Assembly (NCBI RefSeq): GCF_016863395.1
Contig: NZ_BOOU01000087.1
Span: 1 to 64,000 of the forward strand
Source of the DNA: Sphaerisporangium rufum
GTDB lineage: Bacteria; Actinomycetota; Actinomycetes; Streptosporangiales; Streptosporangiaceae
DNA length: 64,000 nucleotides
Direction: 5' to 3'
Positions 1-8,676 of this stretch are shown in pieces. Numbering within the stretch: the first letter of the stretch is position 1; each line of letters starts with the position of its first letter. The notes beneath the pieces were generated by a model. It was not told the DNA's origin, made no database searches, and saw only the letters and a program-made list of their open reading frames with translations. The position numbers and the translations under genes were made by a program.

Positions 1-2
1 AT

Positions 3-263
3 GTGGAAGCGTTGATCGCCTTCGCCCGCTCGCGCCGGGGCGTGGAGTTCTACGTGGAGCCGGAGACGTTCGCCACCGACACCACCGCGGTGGCCATCGC
101 CCACGACGGGGAATGGACCCGCCGCCGGGTCGGCTCGCCGGCCGTCATCATCAAGGTCGCCCGCAAGCTGGCCCTGCCGGTCTATGACGTGCAGCTGACC
201 GGCTACCCCGGCCGGATGCGCGCCTACAACGAGCGGCGCCGCAACGAGCCCTCCCCCGACTGA
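3..263 (+). CDS. conserved hypothetical protein, possibly 5'-truncated by the window edge
   Basis: The frame is open from the first complete codon, so the GTG at 3 may be the true start or an internal codon. The 86-residue product is basic, has no membrane segment or signal peptide, and ends in an Arg/Asn/Pro-rich tail. It reads like a small actinobacterial cytoplasmic protein; a segment near the middle (EWTRRRVGSP) looks conserved, but I cannot assign a function. It converges on the DUF4192 gene with only 13 bp between stops. Confidence 0.6.
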   Translation: MEALIAFARSRRGVEFYVEPETFATDTTAVAIAHDGEWTRRRVGSPAVIIKVARKLALPVYDVQLTGYPGRMRAYNERRRNEPSPD

Positions 264-276
264 GCCGCCGCCCCGC

Positions 277-1359
277 TCAGCCGGCGTGCACCGTCTGGTC
301 GTCCAGCAGCGGGAACAGCGGGTGCAGCCACTCCATGCGCGGCGGGCCCATGCCGGCGTCCAGCTCGGCAGGGCTGGGCATCCGTCGCCGCAACACCTCG
401 GGGCTGACCAACTGCCGCAGCCCTTCGGCCAGTAACAGCGCCATGGAGTAGCCCGGATCGGCGTCCAGCGCCCGCCGTACCGCGATGCCGGCCAGCGCGC
501 AGTCGCCGCGCCGCCAGGCGGCGGCACCCAGCAGTGAAGCGGCGGGCGCGACGAACGGGGGCTCCAATCGCCGGGTCAGGTCGGACCACAGGCCGATGTG
601 CGCCTCCTGGCTCTCGTCGGTCATCAATGTCCACGCCTCGTCCCGCACCCGGATCACCGCCAGGTCGAAGCCCAGCCGCGCCGCCTCGTCATCGGCCGGT
701 GGCCCGCCCTCGGCGAACGCCCGTAGCGACCGGCGGACCCGGGCCAGCCCTTCGCTGACGAAGACGCCGGGTGCCTCCGCCGGATCGGGGCATCGCAGCA
801 GCGCGCCGCGCACCAGCGCGGCGGCCTCGCGGGTGGCCGCGCGCATCCGTTCCCGCGCCGCGCCCCGCACCGGGGCGACCGCGTGCTCCAGGACCTCGCG
901 GCCGGGCAGCGCGACCAGGCCGTTCAGCGTGGCCCGCACCGCGACCGGTCCGGCCACCGGGTCGTACGGCCGCCCTTCCGCGGGGCAGCACTCGGGCCGG
1001 GTACAGACGTAGGACCAGTAGCGCGCGCCTTCGGCGCGCAACGCCTCGATCACCTCCACGCCGGCCGCGCGGAGCAGTCGGAGGGCCTCGTCGACCGCGG
1101 GGGTGACGAGCGCGCCCGTGCCGAACCCGGCGAGGATCGCGTGGCTGACCTCCTCGCGGCCCAGCAGCGGCACCAGCGGATCGTAGGCGTCCGGTGGCGC
1201 CGGTAGATCCCAGCGGGTGGTGAAGCGCAGCCGGCCGCGCGTTCCCCGCCCGGAGAACCCGATCAGCACCAGGCTGTCGGCGGGGTGGAAGCCCAGCAGG
1301 TAGGGGACGGCGCCCAGGATGTCGTCCGGGGAGGCCAGCAGGAGCGGTGAGGCGGTCAT
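277..1359 (-). CDS. DUF4192 domain-containing protein
   Basis: The N-terminus (MTASPLLLASPDDILGAVPY, then LLGFHPADSLVLIGF) is the hallmark opening of the actinobacterial DUF4192 family, about 360 residues long as here. The ATG at 1359 is chosen because the family alignment begins at this motif; the frame stays open about 30 codons further upstream, but that stretch is low-complexity. The family has no established biochemical role. No membrane helix or signal peptide is visible, so it is probably cytoplasmic. It is apparently monocistronic, with 158 bp to the EI24 gene on the same strand. Confidence 0.85.
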   Translation of the reverse strand: MTASPLLLASPDDILGAVPYLLGFHPADSLVLIGFSGRGTRGRLRFTTRWDLPAPPDAYDPLVPLLGREEVSHAILAGFGTGALVTPAVDEALRLLRAAGVEVIEALRAEGARYWSYVCTRPECCPAEGRPYDPVAGPVAVRATLNGLVALPGREVLEHAVAPVRGAARERMRAATREAAALVRGALLRCPDPAEAPGVFVSEGLARVRRSLRAFAEGGPPADDEAARLGFDLAVIRVRDEAWTLMTDESQEAHIGLWSDLTRRLEPPFVAPAASLLGAAAWRRGDCALAGIAVRRALDADPGYSMALLLAEGLRQLVSPEVLRRRMPSPAELDAGMGPPRMEWLHPLFPLLDDQTVHAG

Positions 1360-1518
1360 GGCGGCGACCTTCGCCGATCCGCGGACCCCGGCGCCGAGGC
1401 GAACGTCGTTCTGTGGACAACGGGCCGGCCGAGGTCCGGATCTGCGGCACATTTCCGCAGGTGACAGCGGCGCGGCGTGGCGCCTGTGGATAACCAGGGG
1501 GCGAAGTCGCCGTTCCGG

Positions 1519-2292
1519 TCAGCCGGGCGCCAGCCGGTGGCGGACCATGACGGTGGCGCCCGCCACCGCGGCCGGCATCGCGACGACCGCGCCGAACGGG
1601 ATCAGGAACACCAGGAAGGCCAGCACTCCGAACCCCAGCACCGGCCCCTTGTCCGCGCGCAGCAGCGCGAACCGCCGGCGGCGCGGCAGCCCGCGGCGCT
1701 CCATGGCCAGCGCGGTGAGCTCCACCGTCAGGAAGAACCCCGACACGGCGGCGCCTAGCACCGGGACGACCGTCTGGCCGACGACCGGGACGAATCCCAG
1801 CACGAACAGCGGCACGCTGAACATCAGCACGTAGCCCAAGGTGATCACACTGTCCCGCACCGACCGCGCGATCGACCGCCACAGCGGCACGTCCGGCTCC
1901 GGCGGCGCGCCGCCCAGGTCGTCTTCCACCCGCTCGGCCAGCTTCTCGTAGAACGGCCCGCCGATCGCCAGGGTCACCGCCGTGAAGGTCACCACGGCGA
2001 GCACCAGGCCGAGCGCGAAGGTGGCCAGGCCGAGCAGGAACCGCAGCGCGTCTCGGGCCCCCGGGCTCCAGCCGTCGGCGAACGGCGTGACCAGCGCCGC
2101 GATCCGCCCGGCGTAGGTGCCGAGCAGCACCAGCGCGATGATGTAGAGGACCAGCGCGACGAGCGCGGGGACCAGCCCGAACAGCCACTGCCGGGGATGG
2201 CGGGCGACCCAGCCGAGGCCTTCGAAGAAGTAGCGGACCCCCGACAGGACGCCGCCGGCGCCGCTCCGGGCCGATCGCCCCATGGCATTCAT
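1519..2292 (-). CDS. EI24 domain-containing integral membrane protein
   Basis: The product has four to six strongly hydrophobic segments and the EI24/CysZ-like layout: an N-terminal GVRYFFEGLGWVARHPRQW stretch before the first helix, a GGPFYEKLAERVE loop in the middle, and a short basic C-terminus. Members are annotated as EI24 or CysZ-type proteins; sulfate-transport activity is known only for true CysZ and should not be assumed here. A TAGCCT hexamer ends 7 bp before the ATG at 2292, so the mRNA may be leaderless; an in-frame ATG at 2283 is an alternative start. Confidence 0.8.
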   Translation of the reverse strand: MNAMGRSARSGAGGVLSGVRYFFEGLGWVARHPRQWLFGLVPALVALVLYIIALVLLGTYAGRIAALVTPFADGWSPGARDALRFLLGLATFALGLVLAVVTFTAVTLAIGGPFYEKLAERVEDDLGGAPPEPDVPLWRSIARSVRDSVITLGYVLMFSVPLFVLGFVPVVGQTVVPVLGAAVSGFFLTVELTALAMERRGLPRRRRFALLRADKGPVLGFGVLAFLVFLIPFGAVVAMPAAVAGATVMVRHRLAPG

Positions 2293-2331
2293 GCCCGGCA
2301 GGCTAGCGCCTCGCACCCGATCATCGCACGA

Positions 2332-2934
2332 TCACGCCAATGATCCCTGTTTCCACAGGCCCGGCACGGTATACCCGAGGTCGCCGAGCAGGCGGCGCAG
2401 CAGCGGCAGCGACAGGCCGAGCACGGTGCCGTGGTCGCCCTCGATGCCTTCCACGAACCAGCCGCCCATGCCGTCCAGAGTGAACGCGCCCGCCACCCGC
2501 AGCGGCTCGCCGCTGGCGACGTAGGCCGCGATCTCCTCCTCCGACGGGCGGCCGAAGCGCACGCCGGTGCCGGCCACCTCCGCCGCCTCGGCCCCGGTCG
2601 CCGCGTCGATCACGCAGTGCCCGGTGAGCAGCCGGCCGGACCGGCCGCGCATCGACCGCCAGCGGGCCACCGCCTCCTCGGCCGACGACGGCTTGCCGTA
2701 CGCCCGGCCGTCCAGCTCCAGCACCGAATCGCAGCCGATGACCAGGCCCTCGCGCACGCCCCGGGCGACGGCCGCGGCCTTGGCCCGGGCGAGCACCAGG
2801 GCCAGCTCGGCGGGGGACGCGGCGGTCACCGCCTCCTCGTCGACCCCGCTGACGATCACCGTCGGGTCGAGGCCGGCGCTGCGCAGCAGAGCCAGCCGGG
2901 CCGGAGAGGCGGAGGCAAGGACGATCTCGGTCAC
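2332..2934 (-). CDS. maf: Maf-family nucleoside triphosphate pyrophosphatase
   Basis: The protein opens with [21 protein letters not shown], the Maf signature containing the SxSPxR substrate loop, and keeps the [10 protein letters not shown] and KPSSAEEA motifs typical of the family. Maf proteins hydrolyse non-canonical or modified nucleoside triphosphates (dTTP/UTP and m5UTP types) to monophosphates, acting as house-cleaning enzymes. At about 200 residues it is full length. The GTG at 2934 has a strong Shine-Dalgarno sequence (GGAGGGG) immediately upstream, which decides the start. Confidence 0.92.
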   Translation of the reverse strand: MTEIVLASASPARLALLRSAGLDPTVIVSGVDEEAVTAASPAELALVLARAKAAAVARGVREGLVIGCDSVLELDGRAYGKPSSAEEAVARWRSMRGRSGRLLTGHCVIDAATGAEAAEVAGTGVRFGRPSEEEIAAYVASGEPLRVAGAFTLDGMGGWFVEGIEGDHGTVLGLSLPLLRRLLGDLGYTVPGLWKQGSLA

Positions 2935-3030
2935 CCCTCCGAGCCTAGGGGACCGGCGCGACCACCGCACCTCGCGCGCACCCCGTCGCCCGGCCGGGCC
3001 GGCGGGACACCGCCGGGGCCGGTCCCGGCG

Positions 3031-4131
3031 TCAGAGCGCGCGCAGGCCGGACATCAGCGTGTTGATGTCGGCCCAGCGCTTCTTCTGGGCGTCCGGGATG
3101 GTGATCAGCACCATGGCGGGCTTGGCGCGGCGGACGTCGACCAGCGCGACGGCCGCGGTGGCGACGTGCTTCTCGCCGCGCGCCTCGTAGTGCACCCGGT
3201 AACCGAGCAGCCAGCCGTCACGCTTGCCGGCCTTGAAGGGCTGGGACGCCGTCCAGGTGATGGTGGACCCGTCCGGATGGTGCTTCAGGCTCCACCGGGC
3301 GGCCAGGACGGCGGTGTCCCGCAGTTCCTCCTGCACCGCGATCGGCACCGGGCAGGTCGCCAGCAGGCCGCGGTGCCGGGCGCCCTTGACGGCCGGCAGC
3401 AGGCGGCGGGTGGCGAACGGAGCGGAGCTCACCAGCCGCCAGGACTTGGTGAACCGGGCGAACGAGACGCCCGACCGGGAGTCCTTCACCCGGCCCTTGG
3501 TCCGGCCGCCTTTGCCCGGATAGTTCGTGAGCCGCCCATCCTCCGGCAGGCCCGAGACGCGGGGGTCGGCGGCGACGGCGGCGAGCACACCCTGCCCGCC
3601 GCCGGGCAGCGGGGACGCGGTCGCCTGCGCCGGCACCGCCGGTGACCCGCCGGTCCGCACGGCGTCCGGCACGGCCGGGGTGGCGGCCGTGGGCCCCGGG
3701 GATCCGGGCGGCGTCGCGGCGGAGGTGGCCGTGATCCCGACGGACGGCGGGACGGCGCCGGACGCCGTCGCACCCGTCGGAACGACGGGCGCCGGGGAGG
3801 CGTCGCCGGTGCCGGCCGGCCCGGTGGCGGCGCCCGGCTCCGGCGGCGCGGCGGCCGGGGCCGATCCGCCGGACAGGCGATCGAAGCCGCCGGTCAGCGC
3901 GAACACGGTGCCGGCGGCGGCGACGATCAGCACCGACGCCGCCACGGCGATGACACGGTAGACGACGCGCATCGGCAGGTCGCCGAGCCGGGAGCGCCTG
4001 ACCGGCCGGGGTGATGCCGGACGCTCCGGGGCCGGGGCCGTGATCTTCGGTAGCGGGGCGGTCGCCGCCTCCGCCGTTACGTACGTCGGGACGGCTTTGG
4101 TCCCGTCCTTCCCACCTACCCCATTTGGCAC
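3031..4131 (-). CDS. membrane-anchored protein of unknown function
   Basis: The layout is a short cytoplasmic N-terminus rich in Pro/Arg, one transmembrane helix (VYRVIAVAASVLIVAAAGTV), a Pro/Ala/Gly/Thr-rich linker of about 110 residues, and a C-terminal domain of about 170 residues predicted outside the membrane. That domain contains a DWTGPTS-free, Trp-rich mixed-strand pattern that I do not recognise. It resembles an actinobacterial secreted-domain-on-a-stalk arrangement. The GTG at 4131 follows a TACGCT hexamer by 6 bp, suggesting a leaderless start; a TTG at 4149 is also in frame. No partner gene is evident. Confidence 0.7.
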   Translation of the reverse strand: MPNGVGGKDGTKAVPTYVTAEAATAPLPKITAPAPERPASPRPVRRSRLGDLPMRVVYRVIAVAASVLIVAAAGTVFALTGGFDRLSGGSAPAAAPPEPGAATGPAGTGDASPAPVVPTGATASGAVPPSVGITATSAATPPGSPGPTAATPAVPDAVRTGGSPAVPAQATASPLPGGGQGVLAAVAADPRVSGLPEDGRLTNYPGKGGRTKGRVKDSRSGVSFARFTKSWRLVSSAPFATRRLLPAVKGARHRGLLATCPVPIAVQEELRDTAVLAARWSLKHHPDGSTITWTASQPFKAGKRDGWLLGYRVHYEARGEKHVATAAVALVDVRRAKPAMVLITIPDAQKKRWADINTLMSGLRAL

Positions 4132-4247
4132 GTTGGGAGCGTACGGCAAATCATCTGGCCCCGTCCGCGCTCCCGATCACACTTCGGGAACGAGTCGGCA
4201 CCCGATGAAGCCTTTGCACCCGCTCTGACCTTTGCTTTCGCCTCGGG

Positions 4248-4964
4248 TCAACGGCCGGTGGACGGGTCGCGCAGCGGGCCGGAGCCGGCCGGCCGCAGGC
4301 CGCCCCGGTCCCGCAGCCAGGGCGCCTCGGCGACCACCGTGCGGGTGCCCGGCTCCACCTCGGTGAAGCCCGCGTCCCGGACCACCGGCAGCCCGCCCTC
4401 CAGCAGGTCCGGCCACCGCCGCGGGGTGGCCGTGCGCACGGCCAGCGGCAGTCCCGCCGCCCGCCACGCCGCCCGCCCGGCCGGGTCGGCCCCCCACCAG
4501 GCCAGTTGCGCCGCGTGGCCCGCCTGGGCCATGGCCTTGCCCGCGGACATCTCCAGCGCCGGGTTCAGCCAGAGCACCGGGGTGCCGGGTGGCGGCGGGG
4601 GCGGCTCGCCGGCGGCGGGCAGGTCGGTACCGGACACCTGCAACCGGGAGAGCTCCTTGGGCCAGCCGTCCAGCGGGATCGGCGGATGGACCCGCACCTG
4701 GGCCGAGCGCATCTCGACGGTGATCCCGGGCAGTTCCCCGACCCGGCGCCACTCGGCGCCCCTGGCCCGGCGCACGACCTTGCGGATGCGGCTCTCCTCC
4801 CAAGCGCGTACCTGCTCGGCCCACTCGCCGTTGGTCGACCGCTCGTCGGCCAGCAGGGTCAGCACGGCGCGCGCCGCGGCCTCCAGGGCGTCGGTGCGGT
4901 CCGGCGGCGCCGCCCGCTCGATCCGCACCACCAGCGGGAGCACTCTTTGGTCTGACTCGCTCAC
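4248..4964 (-). CDS. Pth2-type peptidyl-tRNA hydrolase
   Basis: The C-terminal half carries the PTH2 signature at residues 141-153 (AGKAMAQAGHAAQ), matching the G-K-x-x-A-Q-x-x-HA pattern of archaeal/eukaryotic-type peptidyl-tRNA hydrolases, followed by the conserved segment ending in the TEVEPGTRTVVA region. The activity would be release of peptides from prematurely dropped peptidyl-tRNA. The N-terminal ~110 residues are an extra actinobacterial extension. The GTG at 4964 is the first start after low-complexity sequence; the Shine-Dalgarno is weak. A separate Pth1 is likely elsewhere in the genome. Confidence 0.8.
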   Translation of the reverse strand: MSESDQRVLPLVVRIERAAPPDRTDALEAAARAVLTLLADERSTNGEWAEQVRAWEESRIRKVVRRARGAEWRRVGELPGITVEMRSAQVRVHPPIPLDGWPKELSRLQVSGTDLPAAGEPPPPPPGTPVLWLNPALEMSAGKAMAQAGHAAQLAWWGADPAGRAAWRAAGLPLAVRTATPRRWPDLLEGGLPVVRDAGFTEVEPGTRTVVAEAPWLRDRGGLRPAGSGPLRDPSTGR

Positions 4965-5034
4965 CTGCCAAGGATGCCAGCTCGCCGGCCGGCGCGCCGG
5001 TCGCCGCCCGCCGCGCCCGGGCCGCCCGCCGCGC

Positions 5035-6366
5035 TCAGGCAGGCCGGCCCGGTCCGGCGGCGACCGGCGCGGGCCGCGCAGCGTCCGGCCCGGCACCGCG
5101 GTGCCGGGCGACCAGCAGCGACATCACCGTGGCCAGACCGCACAGCAGGCCGGCTCCGTACCAGGCCGCGTCGTAGTGGCCCAGATGGTCACGGGTGACG
5201 CCGGCCGCGACCGCGGCGAACGCGGCGCCGACCTGGTGGGAGGCGAAGACCCAGCCGAACACCACCGCCCCGTCGGCCCCGTAGGCGGCCCGGCACAGCG
5301 CCACGGTGGGCGGCACGGTGGCCACCCAGTCCAGCCCGTAGAAGATGATGAAGATCAGCATGCTGGGTTCGGTGGTGGCGGAGAACAGCGACGGCAGCAC
5401 CAGCAGCGACAGGCCGCGCAGGCCGTAGTAGGCGGCGAGCAGGATCCGCGGGTCGACCCGGTCGCTGAGCCAGCCCGACAGCACGGTCCCGACGATGTCG
5501 AAGAGGCCGACCAGCGCCAGCAGGCCGGCGGCCGCCGTCTCGGCCATGCCGTGGTCGTGCGCGGCGGGGATGAAGTGGGTACCCACCAGGCCGTTGGTGC
5601 TGGCGCCGCAGATGGCGAAGCCACCGGCCAGGAACCAGAACGAGCGGGTGCGCGCCGCGCCGGTGAGCACGGTGAGGGCGCGCCGGGCCGCGCCGCCGGC
5701 CGGGCGGGCCGGTGCCGGCGCGGCGTCCGGTGCGGCGCCCAGGGCGGTGCGCCCGACGTCCTGCGGGCGGTCGTGGAGCAGGAACCAGACCAGCGGGACC
5801 ACGGCGAGGGCGGCGGCGGTCACCACCAGCGCCGCCGCCCGCCACCCGGTGCCCTCGGCGATCCAGGCCAGCAGCGGGAGGAACACCAGTTGCCCGGCCG
5901 CGCCGGCCGCGGTGAGCACCCCGGTGACCACGCCGCGGTGCCGGACGAACCAGCGCTCGGTCACCGTCGCGACGAAGACCAGCGCCATCGACCCGGTGCC
6001 CAGGCCGACGAGCACGCCCCAGCATGCGACGAGCTGCCAGCTCTCGGTCATGAAGACCGTGAGTCCGCTGCCGAGGGCCACCAGCAGCAGCGCGCCGGCC
6101 ACCACCCGGCGCATCCCCAGGCGGTCCATCAGCGCGGCGGCGAACGGCGCGGTCAGGCCGAACAGGACGAGGTTCACCGAGACGGCCAGCGAGATCGTCC
6201 CGCGGGTCCAGCCGAACTCCTCCTGAAGCGGGGTGATGAGCACCCCCGGGGTGGCGCGGAAGCCGGCCGCCCCGATGATCGCCACCCCAGCCACCCCGGC
6301 GACGATCCACGCCCGGTGCAACCCTCGCCGCGGTCCGCGATCAACAGTCGATGTCATGGCGACCAT
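5035..6366 (-). CDS. MFS transporter, OFA/monocarboxylate-like
   Basis: The product has about twelve hydrophobic segments and an MFS loop (LMDRLGMRRVVAG) between helices 2 and 3. A hydrophilic, Pro/Ala-rich central loop of about 30 residues divides two six-helix halves. The arrangement and the FRATPGVLITPLQEEFGW start resemble the oxalate/formate and monocarboxylate antiporter branch. Substrate is unknown. ATG codons at 6366 and 6357 are both plausible starts. It is divergent from the GlxA-type regulator 63 bp away, so that regulator may control it. Confidence 0.82.
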   Translation of the reverse strand: MVAMTSTVDRGPRRGLHRAWIVAGVAGVAIIGAAGFRATPGVLITPLQEEFGWTRGTISLAVSVNLVLFGLTAPFAAALMDRLGMRRVVAGALLLVALGSGLTVFMTESWQLVACWGVLVGLGTGSMALVFVATVTERWFVRHRGVVTGVLTAAGAAGQLVFLPLLAWIAEGTGWRAAALVVTAAALAVVPLVWFLLHDRPQDVGRTALGAAPDAAPAPARPAGGAARRALTVLTGAARTRSFWFLAGGFAICGASTNGLVGTHFIPAAHDHGMAETAAAGLLALVGLFDIVGTVLSGWLSDRVDPRILLAAYYGLRGLSLLVLPSLFSATTEPSMLIFIIFYGLDWVATVPPTVALCRAAYGADGAVVFGWVFASHQVGAAFAAVAAGVTRDHLGHYDAAWYGAGLLCGLATVMSLLVARHRGAGPDAARPAPVAAGPGRPA

Positions 6367-6395
6367 AATGCGCCGCCCGCTCCGCCGGAAACGAG

Positions 6396-6409
6396 TGGCT
6401 GGATAGCCA
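6396..6409. promoter_or_regulatory. short palindrome in the MFS/glxA divergent promoter region
   Basis: TGGCT-GGAT-AGCCA is an inverted repeat with perfect 5-bp arms, lying between two divergent starts and about 20 bp before the regulator's ATG. It could be the binding site of the adjacent AraC-type regulator, but a palindrome this short also arises by chance. Confidence 0.3.
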
Positions 6410-6429
6410 ATGTGTGAAAGGATCCGGCC

Positions 6430-7392
6430 ATGCCGCATCGTGTCGTGGTCCTGATGCTCGACGAGTTCGCCAGCCTGGATCTCGGCATCGCCGGCCAGGT
6501 GTTCCTCACCCCGGAGGACGCCGCGGGGCGGCCGCTCTACCAGGTGACCGCCTGCTCCCCCGGCGGGCGGCCGGTGCACGGCTCGGCGGGCTTCACCGCG
6601 GTCCCCGACCACGACCTGTCCGCGCTGCGCACCGCCGACACCGTCGTGGTGCCGGGCGTGCACGGCGGCCCGGCGGTCACCGACGGCACGCTCGAGCCCG
6701 GGGTGCGGGCGGCGCTGCGCCGGGCGGCCGGCGAGGCGCGGCTGGTCTCCATCTGCACGGGCGCGTTCGTGCTGGCCGCCGCCGGGCTGCTCGACGGGCG
6801 GCCGGCGACGACGCACTGGCGCTGGGCCCGCCGGTTCCGGTCGCTGTACCCTCGCGTCGAGCTGGACCCCGACGTGCTGTTCGTCGACGACGGTGACGTG
6901 CTGACCTCCGCCGGCGTCGCCGCGGGGATCGACCTGTGCATTCATGTGATCCGCCGGGACCACGGCAGCCGGGTGGCCAACCGCGCGGCCCGGCGCTGCG
7001 TCATGCCGCCCTGGCGGGAGGGCGGCCAGGCGCAGTACATCGAGCGGCCGCTGCCCGAGCCCGGCGACGCCGGCACCGCGCCGACCCGCGCCTGGATGCT
7101 GGAGCGGTTGCACGAGCCGCTCGACCTGGCCGCGCTGGCCGGGCACGCCCGGATGAGCGTGCGCACCTTCACCCGGCGGTTCCGGGAGGAGACCGGCCTG
7201 AGCCCGGCCCGATGGCTGAACCGGCAGCGGGTCGAGCATGCCCGGCACCTGCTGGAGACCACGGATCTGCCGGTGCCCCGGGTGGCCGAGCTTGCGGGGT
7301 TCGGCACCGCCGTCTCGCTGCGGCAGCATCTGCACGCGGCCGTCGGTGTCGCCCCGCTCACCTACCGCCAGACCTTCCGCGCCACCGGCTGA
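6430..7392 (+). CDS. GlxA-family transcriptional regulator (DJ-1/PfpI + AraC HTH)
   Basis: Residues 1 to about 190 form a DJ-1/PfpI-like domain with the conserved nucleophile-elbow region SICTGAFVLAAAGLLDG (Cys109), and residues from about 210 to the end form a two-HTH AraC domain (ARMSVRTFTRRFREETG, then LAGFGTAVSLRQHL). This two-domain architecture defines GlxA/ArgR/FtrA-like regulators that sense small molecules and activate nearby genes. A GAAAGGATC Shine-Dalgarno precedes the ATG. The divergent MFS transporter is its most likely target. Confidence 0.9.
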   Translation: MPHRVVVLMLDEFASLDLGIAGQVFLTPEDAAGRPLYQVTACSPGGRPVHGSAGFTAVPDHDLSALRTADTVVVPGVHGGPAVTDGTLEPGVRAALRRAAGEARLVSICTGAFVLAAAGLLDGRPATTHWRWARRFRSLYPRVELDPDVLFVDDGDVLTSAGVAAGIDLCIHVIRRDHGSRVANRAARRCVMPPWREGGQAQYIERPLPEPGDAGTAPTRAWMLERLHEPLDLAALAGHARMSVRTFTRRFREETGLSPARWLNRQRVEHARHLLETTDLPVPRVAELAGFGTAVSLRQHLHAAVGVAPLTYRQTFRATG

Positions 7393-7497
7393 CCACTGCT
7401 CCGGGGAGGCCGTCCCAAAAGATCGACGAACGCGGAGGGTCAGGCGGGCCCACGACCAGGACGGCGCCGGCACGAGCGGCCCGAGGCCGGCCGGCAC

Positions 7498-7535
7498 AAA
7501 AAAATCCGGCCCGCCGAAGAAACGGCGAAGCCGGA
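7498..7535 (-). terminator. intrinsic terminator of tRNA-Ala copy 1
   Basis: On the minus strand a GC-rich stem (CCGGCTTCGCCG paired with CGGCGGGCCGG around TTTCTT) is followed by a run of seven T residues. It lies 14 bp after the tRNA 3' end. A U-tract this clear is unusual in such a GC-rich genome. Confidence 0.88.
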
Positions 7536-7549
7536 GAACCACCGAACGG

Positions 7550-7622
7550 TGGAGCTATGGGGATTCGAACCCCAGACCTCCTCCATGCCATGGAGGCGCG
7601 CTACCAACTGCGCCATAGCCCC
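7550..7622 (-). tRNA. tRNA-Ala (anticodon GGC), copy 1
   Basis: A complete 73-nt cloverleaf reads on the minus strand: acceptor GGGGCTA/TAGCTCC with the G3-U70 alanine identity pair, D arm GCGC/GCGC, anticodon stem CCTCC/GGAGG with loop ATGGCAT giving anticodon GGC, T arm TGGGG-TTCGAAT-CCCCA, and discriminator A73. The 3' CCA is not encoded (ACCG follows). It decodes GCC/GCU, the dominant Ala codons here. Copy 3 is identical and copy 2 differs at one base. Confidence 0.97.
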
Positions 7623-7754
7623 GCGATCGCGCCCCCTGGAACCGCCGGTATCACCGAAAGGCGGGCCCCTGTTGCGCATGGCCAGTCTAGCCGACCGAGA
7701 CCGCGCCCCGGACCGTCACCGGCGCGGGCCCGCCAGGGCCGGGGCGGCCGGAGG

Positions 7755-8408
7755 CTAGAAGACGTTGCGGCGGCAGTTGAGAAAAAGCTGCATCTCCAGC
7801 GGCTCGGTCTCGCTGGCCGGCACGTACGCCAGATCCATCTGCTCGCGCACCCCGAACCCGGCCTCCTCCACGATGGCGCGCAGGGTCCCGCGGGCATAGC
7901 CGGTGGTGCGGACCGGGGTGCCCAGCACCGGGATGGGCATGCCGTCGACGTCCATCTCGACCATGCCGAGCGCCAGCCAGCCCCCCGGGATGAGCAGGTC
8001 GTGCAGCCGGAGCAGCGTCACCATCACCTCGTCGCGCCGCAGCATGGACAGCGAGAAGAAGGCGACGACGGCGTCGAACCGGCCGATGCCGTGCTGCAGT
8101 TCCGTCATGTCCAGCCGGCGCAGGTCCGCCTCGGGCACGTTCCGCTGGGCGAGTTCCAGCATGACCGGGGAGATGTCCACGCCGGTCACCACGCAGCCCG
8201 CGTCGACGAGCTGCCGCGCGGTCGGCAGGCCGGTCCCGCAGCCGACGTCCAGCACCCGGGAACCCGGCCGCAGCTTGCGCAGCACCCATTCGGTGGCGGC
8301 TATCTGCCCGCCCTTGTAGGGGAACGCCTCGTCGTACCGGTCGCCGATCCGGTCGAACGCGTCGGCCTGCGCGGCGCGGTGTGCCGCACGCGAGCCCCTC
8401 GCTGTCAT
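7755..8408 (-). CDS. class I SAM-dependent methyltransferase
   Basis: Motif I (VLDVGCGTG, residues 52-60) and the acidic end of strand 2 (VTGVDIS) are intact, followed by DAVVAFFSLSML and GGWLALGM, the pattern of Methyltransf_11/25 enzymes. The substrate is unknown. The ATG at 8408 follows a GGGTGGG Shine-Dalgarno; longer in-frame starts exist but would place promoter elements inside the gene. It is monocistronic. The upstream 270 bp is notably less GC-rich and carries a promoter framed by an inverted repeat. Confidence 0.85.
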   Translation of the reverse strand: MTARGSRAAHRAAQADAFDRIGDRYDEAFPYKGGQIAATEWVLRKLRPGSRVLDVGCGTGLPTARQLVDAGCVVTGVDISPVMLELAQRNVPEADLRRLDMTELQHGIGRFDAVVAFFSLSMLRRDEVMVTLLRLHDLLIPGGWLALGMVEMDVDGMPIPVLGTPVRTTGYARGTLRAIVEEAGFGVREQMDLAYVPASETEPLEMQLFLNCRRNVF

Positions 8409-8447
8409 TTCGCCCACCCAATGTTCCGCAGAAAACCCGACCCTCCT

Positions 8448-8477
8448 TAGATAGAGGTATATGACAGGTAAAGTCAA
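8448..8477 (-). promoter_or_regulatory. sigma-70-type promoter of the methyltransferase gene
   Basis: On the minus strand TTGACT and TATCTA are separated by 18 bp, about 40 bp upstream of the methyltransferase ATG. The arms of a perfect 9-bp inverted repeat (GACCCTCCT at 8439-8447, AGGAGGGTC at 8486-8494) flank the two hexamers, which is suggestive of an operator pair. Confidence 0.45.
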
Positions 8478-8676
8478 GTCTAGTCAGGAGGGTCATGACT
8501 CATAGTCGACAATTCATTTCTTCGGGATACGACCGATATTTAACCGCCGCCCGTCCCTCGCAGGTCCGCACGGTGCGGCCGGCCGGCGTGGCCCGGCCTT
8601 TTATCCCCGGGCCCGCCGGGCAGGGGTGATGTCACCCGCGTACGGCGGCGGGCGGCCGGAGGATGGAGAGGGGACG

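Noticed and set aside
6367-7542. An N-terminal extension of the MFS transporter of about 390 residues
   Set aside because: It is an open-frame artefact across the GlxA-type gene and the tRNA terminator; the transporter begins at its first membrane helix.
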